From Bacteroidota bacterium (GTDB taxonomy: Bacteria > Bacteroidota > Bacteroidia > Bacteroidales > GCA-2748055), in assembly GCA_024244665.1 (NCBI GenBank), contig JAAEOI010000189.1, forward strand, positions 1-31,755: 31,755 nucleotides of DNA, written 5' to 3'. Below, piece by piece: positions 16,924-24,926 of this stretch. Under the pieces are notes generated by a model that had not been told where the DNA came from, ran no database searches, and saw nothing but the letters and a program-made list of their open reading frames with translations. Within the stretch, counting starts at the first letter, position 1. Every line of letters starts with the position of its first letter. The translations under genes and the position numbers were made by a program.

Positions 16924-17536
16924 TTATTTTCTTGTCAATAAAGGTGATAACCGTATAGTCCTTTTCACTCTCCTCCATACGCACCTCCGCTACGGCCAGG
17001 TCCGACTTGTCAAAGTAGATCTCCATGGTAGAGATCACCTCCTTCATAGTGCTCTCCCGGGGGAGCAGTCTTACCAGGTACTGAGTGCTGTTTTCGAAAG
17101 CCTCCATCTCAAACTCCTCGCCCGAGATATTTCCGCTGACCATTCCTACAATCAGGTTGTTGATCTGAGTGAATGCCGGATTCGATTCAATGTCGAAGGT
17201 ACTGACCTGCTCACCATCTCTGATCAGGAACTTCCCACCGTGAATAACAATCACATACTCAAAGGGCTCATGGTAGGCCCACCTGAGGCTGTTTTCCTTC
17301 CTGAATGAGAAGGAACCCTTGCTGATGATGGTTTCATCCAGGAACTCCAGCTGCTTTTTCTGGATAAAGGTGCTCTGTATGGTCTCTATCTTCAGCGAAT
17401 TTTCATTGAGGCGCTCCACTAGTGCATCGGGATCCTCCACCTGACGGAACCCATCCTGAAGGCTGAGGTCATGGCCAGTTAGGACAGCAAAGGAGAGGAT
17501 TCCCCAAAAGAATAATATTGCTTTCAGTGTTCCCAT
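16883..17536 (-). CDS. LolA-like outer-membrane lipoprotein carrier protein
   Basis: The 217-residue protein has an N-terminal signal peptide (MGTLKAILFFWGILSFAVLTG). A LolA-type half-barrel follows: IETIQSTFIQKKQLEFLDE (about 53-71), ISKGSFSFRKENSLRWAYHEPFEY (about 73-96) and YFDKSDLAVAEVRMEE near the C-terminus. LolA proteins shuttle lipidated molecules across the periplasm. In aryl-polyene clusters a dedicated paralog is thought to carry the pigment lipid from the MMPL transporter to the outer membrane. It is the first gene of the minus-strand operon. Its ATG at 17534-17536 lies about 30 bases after a TACCTTTG element. Confidence 0.87.
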   Translation of the reverse strand: MGTLKAILFFWGILSFAVLTGHDLSLQDGFRQVEDPDALVERLNENSLKIETIQSTFIQKKQLEFLDETIISKGSFSFRKENSLRWAYHEPFEYVIVIHGGKFLIRDGEQVSTFDIESNPAFTQINNLIVGMVSGNISGEEFEMEAFENSTQYLVRLLPRESTMKEVISTMEIYFDKSDLAVAEVRMEESEKDYTVITFIDKKINEPIEEAVFSTDY

Positions 17537-17565
17537 CTATATCTTCGGATTATTGGTCAATTGTC

Positions 17566-17573
17566 CAAAGGTA
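17566..17573 (-). promoter_or_regulatory. Candidate -7 promoter element (TACCTTTG) for the minus-strand operon
   Basis: On the minus strand this is an exact match to the Bacteroidota -7 consensus TAnnTTTG. It would place the transcription start roughly 25 bases before the LolA-like start codon. No clear TTG/TTTG element is seen at -33, which lowers confidence. Confidence 0.45.
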
Positions 17574-17590
17574 GTAAAAGAAAATATTAG

Positions 17591-17598
17591 TAAATTTG
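17591..17598 (+). promoter_or_regulatory. Candidate -7 promoter element (TAAATTTG) for the plus-strand operon
   Basis: On the plus strand this matches the TAnnTTTG consensus exactly and would give a 5' leader of about 70 bases before the GTG start of the ammonia-lyase gene. A -33 TTG at the usual spacing is not evident. Confidence 0.4.
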
Positions 17599-17603
17599 GG
17601 GAT

Positions 17604-17613
17604 TTTCCGGAAA
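17604..17613. promoter_or_regulatory. 10-bp perfect palindrome TTTCCGGAAA, possible operator
   Basis: The palindrome lies just downstream of the plus-strand -7 candidate, at about the predicted transcription start, where a repressor could act. A perfect 10-bp palindrome is expected by chance in a region this size roughly once in seven cases, so support is weak. Confidence 0.25.
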
Positions 17614-17677
17614 TAGGAATCCGAATGTTAAGGAATTGTAACTACATTTATAGAACACCCTAATACGTGCAAAGTCT

Positions 17678-19234
17678 GTGATAACGATAAAAGCGAAGGA
17701 GAGTCTGTCCTTAAAGGCAGCAGAGGCGATTATTTTGAATAACCAGCCCTTCGACCTGGACGGAGATAGCCTTGCTCTGGTGGATGAGAGTCTCAATTTC
17801 CTCCTGAATTTTTCAGTGGATAAGATCATTTACGGCATCAATACCGGATTCGGGCCTATGGCCCAGTATAAGATAGATGAAAACAAACAGGTTGAACTGC
17901 AATACAACCTGATCAGGAGCCATTCTGCAGGGGCCGGGGAAAAGATTCCCGATCCCTATGTAAAAGCAGCGATGCTGGTCAGGATGCTCTCCATCATGCA
18001 GGGCAAATCAGGGATCCACCCCTCCTGTGTTACATTGCTGCAGTCAATGATCCTCAAAGAGGTCTATCCTCTGATCCCCGAACACGGGGGAGTTGGTGCC
18101 AGTGGTGACCTGGTGCAGCTTTCGCACCTGGCACTGATCCTGATCGGTGAGGGCAAAGTGACCTACCAGGGTGTGTTGCGGCCCACCTCCGAAGTATTCA
18201 AAGAACTTGGACTGGAGCCCATCAAGGTGGTACTGAGAGAGGGGCTTTCGCTGATCAACGGGACCTCGGTGATGACCGGAATTGGAATTATAAATGTGAT
18301 CAAGGCAAAGCACCTGCTCGACTGGTCACTTGTGGCCTCGGCCATGATCAACGAAATTGTTCACTCCTTTGATGACCACTTTGCTCTGGAACTGAACCAG
18401 GTAAAGAAGCACAGGGGACAGGCCTATATTGCCAGTACCATGGAGCGCATTCTCCGCACCAGCAATATGATCGACAGGCGTGAGGAGTATTTCTACAACA
18501 ACAACGAAGAGTCCCGTATCTTTAAGCGTAAGGTCCAGGAGTACTACTCCCTGCGCTGCATCCCGCAGATCCTTGGTGCGGTATACGATACCATTCTTCA
18601 TGCCGAAGAGGTGGTGGTGAATGAGATGAATTCGGTGAGCGACAATCCCATCGTGGATGTGGAGACCAGGAATGTATTTCACGGGGGTAATTTCCACGGT
18701 GATTATGTTTCACTGGAGATGGATAAACTCAAGATAGCGATCACCCGTGTCTCCATGCTTTCGGAACGCCACCTGGCCTTTTTGTGCAACCCGAAGCAGA
18801 ACGAGCTTCTGCCTCCCTTCGTAAACCTGGGGCAGCTGGGATTGAACCTGGGCATGCAGGGCGTACAGTTTACCTCCACATCCACAGTGGCGGAAAACCA
18901 GGCCCTTTCAAATTCGGTATATGTCCACAGCATTCCCACAAACAACGACAACCAGGATATTGTGAGCATGGGTACAAATTCGGCCATGATAACCAAACGG
19001 GTCATCGACAATGCCTACCAGGTCCAGGCCATTGAGATGATTGCACTCCTGCAGGCTGTGGACTTCTTAAAGGCAGAGGAGAGGCTTTCGGTGACCACCA
19101 GGAAGTACTATTCTGAATTGCGTGAGCTGGTTCCCATGTTCGTGGAGGACAGCCCCATGTATGAGGATATAGAAAAGGTAAAGGAGTATTTGTTCCACAC
19201 TAAAGTGGACCTGCCAATGGAGGGAGAGGAATGA
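17678..19234 (+). CDS. Tyrosine ammonia-lyase (aromatic amino acid lyase with MIO cofactor)
   Basis: This 518-residue aromatic amino acid lyase has the self-cyclising Ala141-Ser142-Gly143 triplet, in GGVGASGDLVQLSHLAL, that forms the MIO electrophile. Other family motifs are YGINTGFGPMAQ, HGGNFHGDYVSLEMDKLKI and NNDNQDIVSMGTNSA. The sequence as I recall it is close over its whole length to the characterised tyrosine ammonia-lyase of Flavobacterium johnsoniae, including the N-terminus, which supports the GTG start at 17678-17680. The pair in the substrate-selectivity loop is Ser81-His82 (NLIRSHSAG), as in histidine ammonia-lyases, rather than the His-Leu of Rhodobacter-type tyrosine lyases. 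It should convert tyrosine to p-coumarate, the polyene starter. It is the first gene of the plus-strand operon and overlaps the ketoreductase gene by ATGA. Confidence 0.9.
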   Translation: MITIKAKESLSLKAAEAIILNNQPFDLDGDSLALVDESLNFLLNFSVDKIIYGINTGFGPMAQYKIDENKQVELQYNLIRSHSAGAGEKIPDPYVKAAMLVRMLSIMQGKSGIHPSCVTLLQSMILKEVYPLIPEHGGVGASGDLVQLSHLALILIGEGKVTYQGVLRPTSEVFKELGLEPIKVVLREGLSLINGTSVMTGIGIINVIKAKHLLDWSLVASAMINEIVHSFDDHFALELNQVKKHRGQAYIASTMERILRTSNMIDRREEYFYNNNEESRIFKRKVQEYYSLRCIPQILGAVYDTILHAEEVVVNEMNSVSDNPIVDVETRNVFHGGNFHGDYVSLEMDKLKIAITRVSMLSERHLAFLCNPKQNELLPPFVNLGQLGLNLGMQGVQFTSTSTVAENQALSNSVYVHSIPTNNDNQDIVSMGTNSAMITKRVIDNAYQVQAIEMIALLQAVDFLKAEERLSVTTRKYYSELRELVPMFVEDSPMYEDIEKVKEYLFHTKVDLPMEGEE

Positions 19235-19959
19235 AGACAGCACTGGTAACAGGAGGATCCAGGGGGATCGGCAAGGCGATCTCGGTCCGGCTCGGCAGGG
19301 ATGGATACTATGTAATAGTGAACTATCGTTCCAACGGGACCGAAGCGGCGGATACCCTGGAAAAGATCAGGAATGCAGGAGGAGAGGGAGAGTTACTGCA
19401 GTTTGATGTATCCGATCCGGATGAGGTAAACCGGGCACTTGACAAGTGGCACGGGGATAATCATGATAAACAGATTACCATCCTGGTGAACAATGCCGGG
19501 CTGAGCAGGGACAACCTGATGGTATTCATGTCGGACCAGGATTGGAAAGATGTAATGAGCACCAACCTGGATAGCTTCTTTTACGTAACCAGGTACCTGC
19601 TTCAGAATATGCTGGTGGGAAAATGGGGGAGAATCATTAATATTGTCTCCCTCTCAGGGCAGAAGGGTTTGCCCGGACAAGTGAATTATTCAGCTTCCAA
19701 AGGAGCTGTGATTGCCGCCACCAAATCACTGGCCATGGAGATAGGAAAGAAAAAAGTGACTGTAAATGCGGTGGCCCCCGGGTTTATCCGCACCGATATG
19801 ACGGCAGACCTTGATGAGAAACAGTTGTCGGCTATGGTGCCTCTGAGAAGATTCGGAGAGCCCGAAGAGGTGGCTGAGGTCGTCAGCTTTCTTGTTTCAG
19901 AGGGTGCCTCTTATATCACAGGTGAAACCATATCAGTAAACGGAGGAATGCACAGTTAG
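19231..19959 (+). CDS. FabG-like 3-oxoacyl-ACP reductase (polyene ketoreductase)
   Basis: This is a 242-residue short-chain dehydrogenase with the NADPH-binding TGGSRGIG at residues 7-14, NNAG at 87-90, and the catalytic Ser140, Tyr153 and Lys157 (YSASK). The C-terminal ITGETISVNGGMHS is typical of FabG. It reduces beta-ketoacyl-ACP intermediates to (3R)-hydroxyacyl-ACP during chain extension. Its start codon overlaps the lyase stop codon (ATGA), and the FabB-like ketosynthase begins one base after its stop. Position and coupling make a dedicated polyene ketoreductase more likely than a housekeeping FabG. Confidence 0.93.
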   Translation: MKTALVTGGSRGIGKAISVRLGRDGYYVIVNYRSNGTEAADTLEKIRNAGGEGELLQFDVSDPDEVNRALDKWHGDNHDKQITILVNNAGLSRDNLMVFMSDQDWKDVMSTNLDSFFYVTRYLLQNMLVGKWGRIINIVSLSGQKGLPGQVNYSASKGAVIAATKSLAMEIGKKKVTVNAVAPGFIRTDMTADLDEKQLSAMVPLRRFGEPEEVAEVVSFLVSEGASYITGETISVNGGMHS

Positions 19960-19960
19960 C

Positions 19961-21187
19961 ATGAACAGAAGAGTTGTTATAACAGGTGTGGGGATCTACT
20001 CAACCATTGGGAAAAATATTGAGGAGGTAAAGAACTCTTTGTACCAGGGAAAGTCGGGAATTGGGATCGATCCCCGGCGGGTCGATATCGGATTCAGGTC
20101 TACACTCACTGGAATTCTGGAGCGTCCCATGCTGAAGGGACTACTTCCCAGGCGCATGAGGGTGGGAATGGCCGAGCAGGGTGAATATGCCTACGTGGCC
20201 ACCATGGAGGCGCTCGAACAGGCAAAAGTTGAGATGGATTACCTGGATGCCAATGAAGTGGGGATCCTTTACGGGAACGACAGTTCGGCGGTTCCCGTGA
20301 TTGAGGCCATCGATATTGTGAGGGAGAAAAAGGATACCACCCTGATCGGCTCAGGCTCCATTTTCCAGTCCATGAACTCCACTATCACCATGAACCTGGC
20401 GGTGATCCTTAAACTGAAAGGTATCAACTTTACCCTGAGTGGTGCATGTGCCAGCTCTTCGCACGCCATTGGTATTGCGCACCTGATGATTTCACAGGGG
20501 CTGCAGGATATGATCATCTGTGGTGGCGGACAGGAAGTGAATGCCGAATCGATGGGCAGCTTTGACGGACTCAGTGCATTTTCGGTCCGAATGGACCAGC
20601 CACAGGCAGCATCCCGGCCCTTTGACAGCGACCGTGACGGCCTGGTTCCCAGCGGCGGTGCAGCCACACTGGTGGTTGAGAGCCTCGAGTCGGCCCTGGC
20701 CAGGGGTGCGGATATCCTGGGAGAGGTCAGGGGCTATGGCTTCTCCTCCAACGGAGACCATATTTCGGTGCCAAATATCGACGGCCCCACCCGTTCACTG
20801 GAGCGCTGCCTGAAGCATGCAGGGATGGCACCCTCCGAAATAGACTATGTCAATGCTCACGCCACCTCCACACCGGTGGGCGACGGTAATGAGGCTATTG
20901 CACTGACCAATGTCTTTGGAGAGAAGGGAGTACCCATCAGCTCCACAAAGTCGTTGACCGGGCACGAGATGTGGATGGGAGGAGCCAGCGAGGTGATTTA
21001 CTCACTGTTGATGATGCAGAACTCCTTCATCGCACCCAATCTAAATTTCGAAAACCCCGATGAAGCATCGGCGAAATTGAACATTATTGCAGAGAAAACC
21101 GATTATAAAATAGAGACCTTTCTTTCCAACTCGTTTGGATTCGGGGGGACAAATTCATCATTAATTGTATCTGAATACAAGAAATAG
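19961..21187 (+). CDS. FabB-like beta-ketoacyl-ACP synthase with complete Cys-His-His triad
   Basis: The 408-residue protein shows Cys163 in SGACASSSHAIGIAH, His300 in NAHATSTPVGD and His335 in KSLTGHEMWMGGASE. The active-site wording is closest to FabB-type synthases (ACATSAH, HGTSTPVGD). It catalyses decarboxylative condensation of malonyl-ACP with the growing acyl chain. In aryl-polyene clusters one KS of this kind starts or extends the chain. The C-terminal NSFGFGGTNSSL is the normal end of the thiolase fold. It lies between the ketoreductase and an ACP gene, which starts 16 bases downstream. Confidence 0.93.
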   Translation: MNRRVVITGVGIYSTIGKNIEEVKNSLYQGKSGIGIDPRRVDIGFRSTLTGILERPMLKGLLPRRMRVGMAEQGEYAYVATMEALEQAKVEMDYLDANEVGILYGNDSSAVPVIEAIDIVREKKDTTLIGSGSIFQSMNSTITMNLAVILKLKGINFTLSGACASSSHAIGIAHLMISQGLQDMIICGGGQEVNAESMGSFDGLSAFSVRMDQPQAASRPFDSDRDGLVPSGGAATLVVESLESALARGADILGEVRGYGFSSNGDHISVPNIDGPTRSLERCLKHAGMAPSEIDYVNAHATSTPVGDGNEAIALTNVFGEKGVPISSTKSLTGHEMWMGGASEVIYSLLMMQNSFIAPNLNFENPDEASAKLNIIAEKTDYKIETFLSNSFGFGGTNSSLIVSEYKK

Positions 21188-21203
21188 TTAACTTACATCT
21201 GAT

Positions 21204-21443
21204 ATGCAAAGGGCAGAGATTATTGAAAAGGTAAATGAGTTTTTAATTGATGAGTTCGAGATCGAGGAGAGTGCCCTGGGTCTTGATGCTCACCTAATTG
21301 ATGACCTGGGGATTGAGAGCCTCGATTTCGTAGATATTGTTGTTACCATAGAGAAGGAATTCGGATTTAAAGTAAAGAGGGAAGAGATTACCGATGTTCG
21401 CACCCTGAGCGACCTTTATGGATATATAGAGAAAAGGGTCTAG
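21204..21443 (+). CDS. Acyl carrier protein (first of two)
   Basis: The 79-residue acidic four-helix protein carries the phosphopantetheine-attachment serine at residue 39 in DLGIESLDFVDIV. The usual DSL motif is ESL here. It should hold the growing polyene chain as a thioester. It follows the FabB-like ketosynthase by 16 bases. Confidence 0.92.
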   Translation: MQRAEIIEKVNEFLIDEFEIEESALGLDAHLIDDLGIESLDFVDIVVTIEKEFGFKVKREEITDVRTLSDLYGYIEKRV

Positions 21444-21471
21444 AGCATTCATCCAATCAAAGCCTTGTGAT

Positions 21472-22368
21472 ATGCCCGAATGGTCTGGAAAATCGAAAGG
21501 GGGGACTTTAGGGTACCGGATCTTCATCGCGCTGATCAGGCACACAAGCATCACGATTACCTATTTTTTCATCAGGATCGTAGCTGTATACTACCTGCTC
21601 TTTTCAAACAAGGGGAGCACAAGGTTCTATTTCAGGAAAATCCACAACTATGGCCGGTGTCGGTCCTTCAGGAGTATCTACCGGAACTACTGCATGCTGG
21701 GGGAGGTACTCGTGGACAAGGTGGCTATGCTATCGGGAGCAAAAACAGACTATACCTTCAGTTTCGAAGGAGAGGAGCATCTCCGAACCATGAGCGCTGA
21801 CGGGAAAGGTGGGATTCTTATCGGAGCTCACATGGGGAACTGGGAGGTGGCCGGACAGTTGCTGGAACGCATCAACACGCCGGTGAATATAGTGATGCAT
21901 GAGGCGGAACATGAACAGATCAAGACTATTCTTGATAAGGTGATGGTGAACAGGAACATCCGGGTGATTCCAAGGAAGGAGGACTACTCTCACCTTTTCC
22001 TCATGGAGAAGGCATTGAATAATAATGAATTTTTGGTGATACACGGAGACAGGTATACACCGGGAGCCAATACTATCGCCCTTCCCTTTTTGGGTAAAAC
22101 GGCCCGCTTTCCCTCAGGACCGCTATACCTTGCCAGTAAGAAGGGGGTTCCGGTTACTTTCGTATACACACTGAAGGAGCGGAAAACCCATTACCATTTT
22201 TATGCCACTCCCGGTAAAATATTTCCATACCCTGCCCGGATCCATTCCCGGAAAGAAGAGATCCGGGTCATGGTGGAAGCCTATGTTGAGTCGCTCGAGG
22301 CCATGGTCAACTTATACCCCCTGCAGTGGTTCAACTACTACCCCTTCTGGGAGGAGGAAACGTCTTAA
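21472..22368 (+). CDS. LpxL/HtrB-like lipid A acyltransferase-family protein
   Basis: The 298-residue protein has a membrane helix near the N-terminus (about residues 14-45) and the acyltransferase motif His120-MGNW-Glu125 in IGAHMGNWEVAG, as in LpxL/LpxM. A second conserved region is FLVIHGDRYTPGAN, followed by PFLGKTARFPSGPLYLA. These enzymes take acyl-ACP donors, so it may transfer the polyene from ACP to a lipid acceptor at the inner membrane. It lies between the ACP and the O-methyltransferase genes, with gaps of 28 and 12 bases. Related proteins are standard in aryl-polyene and flexirubin clusters. Confidence 0.87.
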   Translation: MPEWSGKSKGGTLGYRIFIALIRHTSITITYFFIRIVAVYYLLFSNKGSTRFYFRKIHNYGRCRSFRSIYRNYCMLGEVLVDKVAMLSGAKTDYTFSFEGEEHLRTMSADGKGGILIGAHMGNWEVAGQLLERINTPVNIVMHEAEHEQIKTILDKVMVNRNIRVIPRKEDYSHLFLMEKALNNNEFLVIHGDRYTPGANTIALPFLGKTARFPSGPLYLASKKGVPVTFVYTLKERKTHYHFYATPGKIFPYPARIHSRKEEIRVMVEAYVESLEAMVNLYPLQWFNYYPFWEEETS

Positions 22369-22380
22369 AATAGTAAAGGA

Positions 22381-23454
22381 ATGAAATTGAATTACGGTTC
22401 TGATAATAAAAGTGCCCTGCAGGCTAAATTTGACGCACAGAAGATTGTCTTCGGCCCGATCATGTTCCAGGCTGCCAGGGCACTCAGGGATCTCGGCATT
22501 CTGAAACTGATCCGTTCACGCAGCAGGGAGGGGATCACCATGGAGGAGATAGCCCGGGAGCTGGATCTGAGTATATACGGAGTGAAGGTCCTCCTGGAGG
22601 CAGGCCTCAGCATGGAGCTGCTCCTGGTTGAAGAGTGGAGATTCACGCTCACAAAAACCGGCTGGCACATCCTAAGCGACGAACTTACCAGGGTTAATAT
22701 GGATTTCACACACGATGTGAACTACCTGGGTATGTACAGTCTGGACGAATCGGTTAAAAGCGGGAAGCCTACCGGGTTGGAGACTTTTGGCGAATGGGAT
22801 ACGATATATGAGGGCCTCAGCCAGTTACCCCCACAGGTACAGAAGAGCTGGTTCGCCTTTGATCACTACTACTCCGACTACTCCTTTCCGGAGATACTTC
22901 CCCTGGTTATCACCCCCGGGGTGAATCATATACTGGATGTGGGAGGCAATACGGGAAAATTTGCCATCCATTGTGCCAGGTACAGTGAGGATGTACATAT
23001 AACCATCCTTGACCTGCCGGGTCAGCTGGAAAAAGCCAGGGCCAACATTGAAAAGGAGGGATTGTCACATCGCATCACCTGTATGCCCATGAACCTGCTT
23101 GACCATTCAAAAGGTTTTCCCAAAGGGATGGATGTGATCTGGATGAGCCAGTTCCTTGACTGTTTCTCAAAGGAGGATATCAGTGAGTTGCTGCGCCGCA
23201 GCCATGAGGCCATTGAAAACAGTGCAGCACTCTTCATTATGGAGCTGCTGTGGGACAGACAGAAGTTTGAGGCCTCCACCTACAGCCTTCACGCCACCTC
23301 GCTCTATTTCACAAACATTGCCAACGGCTGCAGCCAGATGTACCATTCCGACGATTTACTGGAGCTGATCAGTGAGTCAGGCATGGTTGTTGCCGATTCA
23401 TATGATGATATCGGCATAAGCCATTCTCTTCTCAAATGCATCCTGAAGTCGTGA
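22381..23454 (+). CDS. SAM-dependent O-methyltransferase with dimerisation domain
   Basis: The 357-residue protein has an N-terminal winged-helix dimerisation domain (about residues 15-105, LDLSIYGVKVLLEAG). A Rossmann methyltransferase domain follows, with the SAM motif DVGGNTGKFA starting at Asp186 and TILDLPGQLEKAR about 25 residues later. The layout matches plant- and polyketide-type O-methyltransferases. It might methylate the aryl hydroxyl or another group of the pigment; no catalytic histidine could be assigned with confidence. Its 3' end overlaps the next gene by 19 bases. Confidence 0.85.
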   Translation: MKLNYGSDNKSALQAKFDAQKIVFGPIMFQAARALRDLGILKLIRSRSREGITMEEIARELDLSIYGVKVLLEAGLSMELLLVEEWRFTLTKTGWHILSDELTRVNMDFTHDVNYLGMYSLDESVKSGKPTGLETFGEWDTIYEGLSQLPPQVQKSWFAFDHYYSDYSFPEILPLVITPGVNHILDVGGNTGKFAIHCARYSEDVHITILDLPGQLEKARANIEKEGLSHRITCMPMNLLDHSKGFPKGMDVIWMSQFLDCFSKEDISELLRRSHEAIENSAALFIMELLWDRQKFEASTYSLHATSLYFTNIANGCSQMYHSDDLLELISESGMVVADSYDDIGISHSLLKCILKS

Positions 23455-23879
23455 TTATAAAGAACATAACTGAATTGGATATTCTGAGCCTCATCCCCCA
23501 GCGTGAGCCAATGGTCATGGTTTCTGGAGTGGTGTCGGCCAGCGAAAATTCCTTCACCACCACCTTTCTGCCCGAAGAGGGAAATATTTTCATGAAGGAT
23601 GGTTGCCTGCAGGAGAGCGGGCTTATTGAGAATATTGCTCAGAGTGCCGCTGCCATGAACGGCTATCGTGCCCTGCTTGACGGGGAGCCGGTGAAGAATG
23701 GTTATATTGGGGGTGTCAAGAACCTCGAGATCCACGAACTGCCGGGAAGCGGGGTTCGCCTGACCACCCGGGTGACCGAGACTTATAATGTAATGGATAC
23801 CTCCATCATCGAGGGTGAGGTCAGAACAGGCGATCAACTGATTGCCAGGTGTGAAATGAAAGTATTTATGCAACCATAA
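23436..23879 (+). CDS. FabZ/ApeP-like dehydratase-family hotdog protein lacking the catalytic His
   Basis: The 147-residue protein opens with the dehydratase-like LIPQREPMVMVSGV. The central hotdog helix reads SGLIENIAQSAAAMNG, with Glu65 at the position of the FabZ catalytic glutamate. The GHFPG loop is replaced by EEGNIFMKDGCLQE, and no histidine lies near it. It therefore keeps the acid but not the histidine of the catalytic pair, the reverse of the protein at 15894-16256. It is likely a dehydratase subunit of the polyene synthase, perhaps as one half of a heterodimer. It overlaps the methyltransferase gene by 19 bases and precedes a secreted unknown by 11 bases. Confidence 0.8.
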   Translation: MHPEVVIIKNITELDILSLIPQREPMVMVSGVVSASENSFTTTFLPEEGNIFMKDGCLQESGLIENIAQSAAAMNGYRALLDGEPVKNGYIGGVKNLEIHELPGSGVRLTTRVTETYNVMDTSIIEGEVRTGDQLIARCEMKVFMQP

Positions 23880-23890
23880 AAATATCTATT

Positions 23891-24490
23891 ATGAAAAAAA
23901 TAGCCATATTGCTTCTGCTGGGAAGCCTCTGTTTTGCCAGCCACGCCTGGGAACCGTCATACAACTCCGATGAACTGGTCTGGTTCGGGATGGACTATAC
24001 ACTGGTGCAGTTTATTGGCTCCAGCGACCAGTTCAGTGATCTTTCAAAAATCAGGACCCACTACTTCCGTTCCTGGAATGAACTGATCATGAACGAAGAG
24101 AGTAAATATGATCTGAGACCCGCTTTTTCAGTGGATAAAATCTCTTATGAGATTGAGAATACCATCCTTCGGAGCGAGCAGAGAGAGATGGACGGTATTG
24201 TGCAGACCGGTTCATACTCCATCGATGAGGGGCAGGTGAAAAGCGTGGTCATGCTCAATACCAATCCTGCAGTGAATAAGGTAGGGGCCATATTTGTCAT
24301 GGAAACCCTCAATAAGATGGAGGAGGAGACAACCATGTGGCTGGCTGTATTTGAAGTAGCAACTGGCACTATCCTTTACATGAAAAGGTACAGTGGTGAA
24401 GTGAGTGGTTTTGGATTCCGCAACTACTGGGCAAGGAGCTACTACAACGTAATCAGTAACCTGAGGGTGTCACCCCGAAAAGACGGATAG
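23891..24490 (+). CDS. Secreted protein of unknown function in the polyketide operon
   Basis: The 199-residue protein has a clear signal peptide (KKIAILLLLGSLCFASHA) with cleavage before WEPSYN. The mature part is soluble and rich in aromatic residues, with segments such as LVWFGMDYTLVQFIG and MWLAVFEVATGTILYMKRY. No domain was recognised. It sits between a dehydratase-like and a thioesterase gene, with an 11-base gap upstream and a one-base overlap downstream, so it is co-expressed with cytoplasmic polyketide enzymes although it is exported. A role in pigment placement in the envelope is conceivable, without direct evidence. Confidence 0.75.
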   Translation: MKKIAILLLLGSLCFASHAWEPSYNSDELVWFGMDYTLVQFIGSSDQFSDLSKIRTHYFRSWNELIMNEESKYDLRPAFSVDKISYEIENTILRSEQREMDGIVQTGSYSIDEGQVKSVVMLNTNPAVNKVGAIFVMETLNKMEEETTMWLAVFEVATGTILYMKRYSGEVSGFGFRNYWARSYYNVISNLRVSPRKDG

Positions 24491-24921
24491 TGGGAGTAAA
24501 CGAACTGACCGACATAACCGGGGCCACCGTGCGATTCAGCGAGGTGGATGCAATGGGTATCGTATGGCACGGCAATTTCGTGAAATACATGGAGGATGGC
24601 CGTGAATCATTCGGTCGCAGCTTTGGACTGGGCTACTATAATCTTTATGAACAGGGGCTGCTGGTACCCATTGTAAAGATGGATATTGATTATAAACTGC
24701 AGGTGAAGTACGGTGAACACATTATCATAGAGACCACCTGGGAGAACTGCGCTGCTGCCAAAATTATTTTTCGGTACAGGATTTTGAGAGAGGCTGATGA
24801 GGCACTGCTGATGACTGCCCGGACAACACAGGTATTCCTTAACAAGCAGGGGGAACTGGAACTGACCAACCCGGAGTTCTACCTGGAGTGGAAAAGGAGG
24901 AATGCAGTGGAGACCCTGTAG
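24490..24921 (+). CDS. 4HBT-type acyl-CoA/acyl-ACP thioesterase (YbgC-like)
   Basis: The 143-residue hotdog thioesterase carries the YbgC-type active site in FSEVDAMGIVWHGNFVKYMED, with Asp20 as the likely catalytic acid. The GTG start overlaps the last base of the preceding stop codon, and no ATG is available before the motif. The expected reaction is release of an acyl chain from ACP or hydrolysis of stalled intermediates; aryl-polyene clusters normally include one such thioesterase. The next ketosynthase gene starts within a few bases of its stop. Confidence 0.88.
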   Translation: MGVNELTDITGATVRFSEVDAMGIVWHGNFVKYMEDGRESFGRSFGLGYYNLYEQGLLVPIVKMDIDYKLQVKYGEHIIIETTWENCAAAKIIFRYRILREADEALLMTARTTQVFLNKQGELELTNPEFYLEWKRRNAVETL

Positions 24922-24926
24922 TATTA

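Larger units (their letters stand above)
17537..17677. promoter_or_regulatory. Divergent intergenic region between the two pigment operons
   Basis: These 141 AT-rich bases separate the first gene of the minus-strand operon from the first gene of the plus-strand operon. Promoters for both operons are expected here. Two Bacteroidota-type -7 elements and one 10-bp palindrome are visible and are listed separately. No regulator gene lies in the adjacent operons. Confidence 0.75.
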
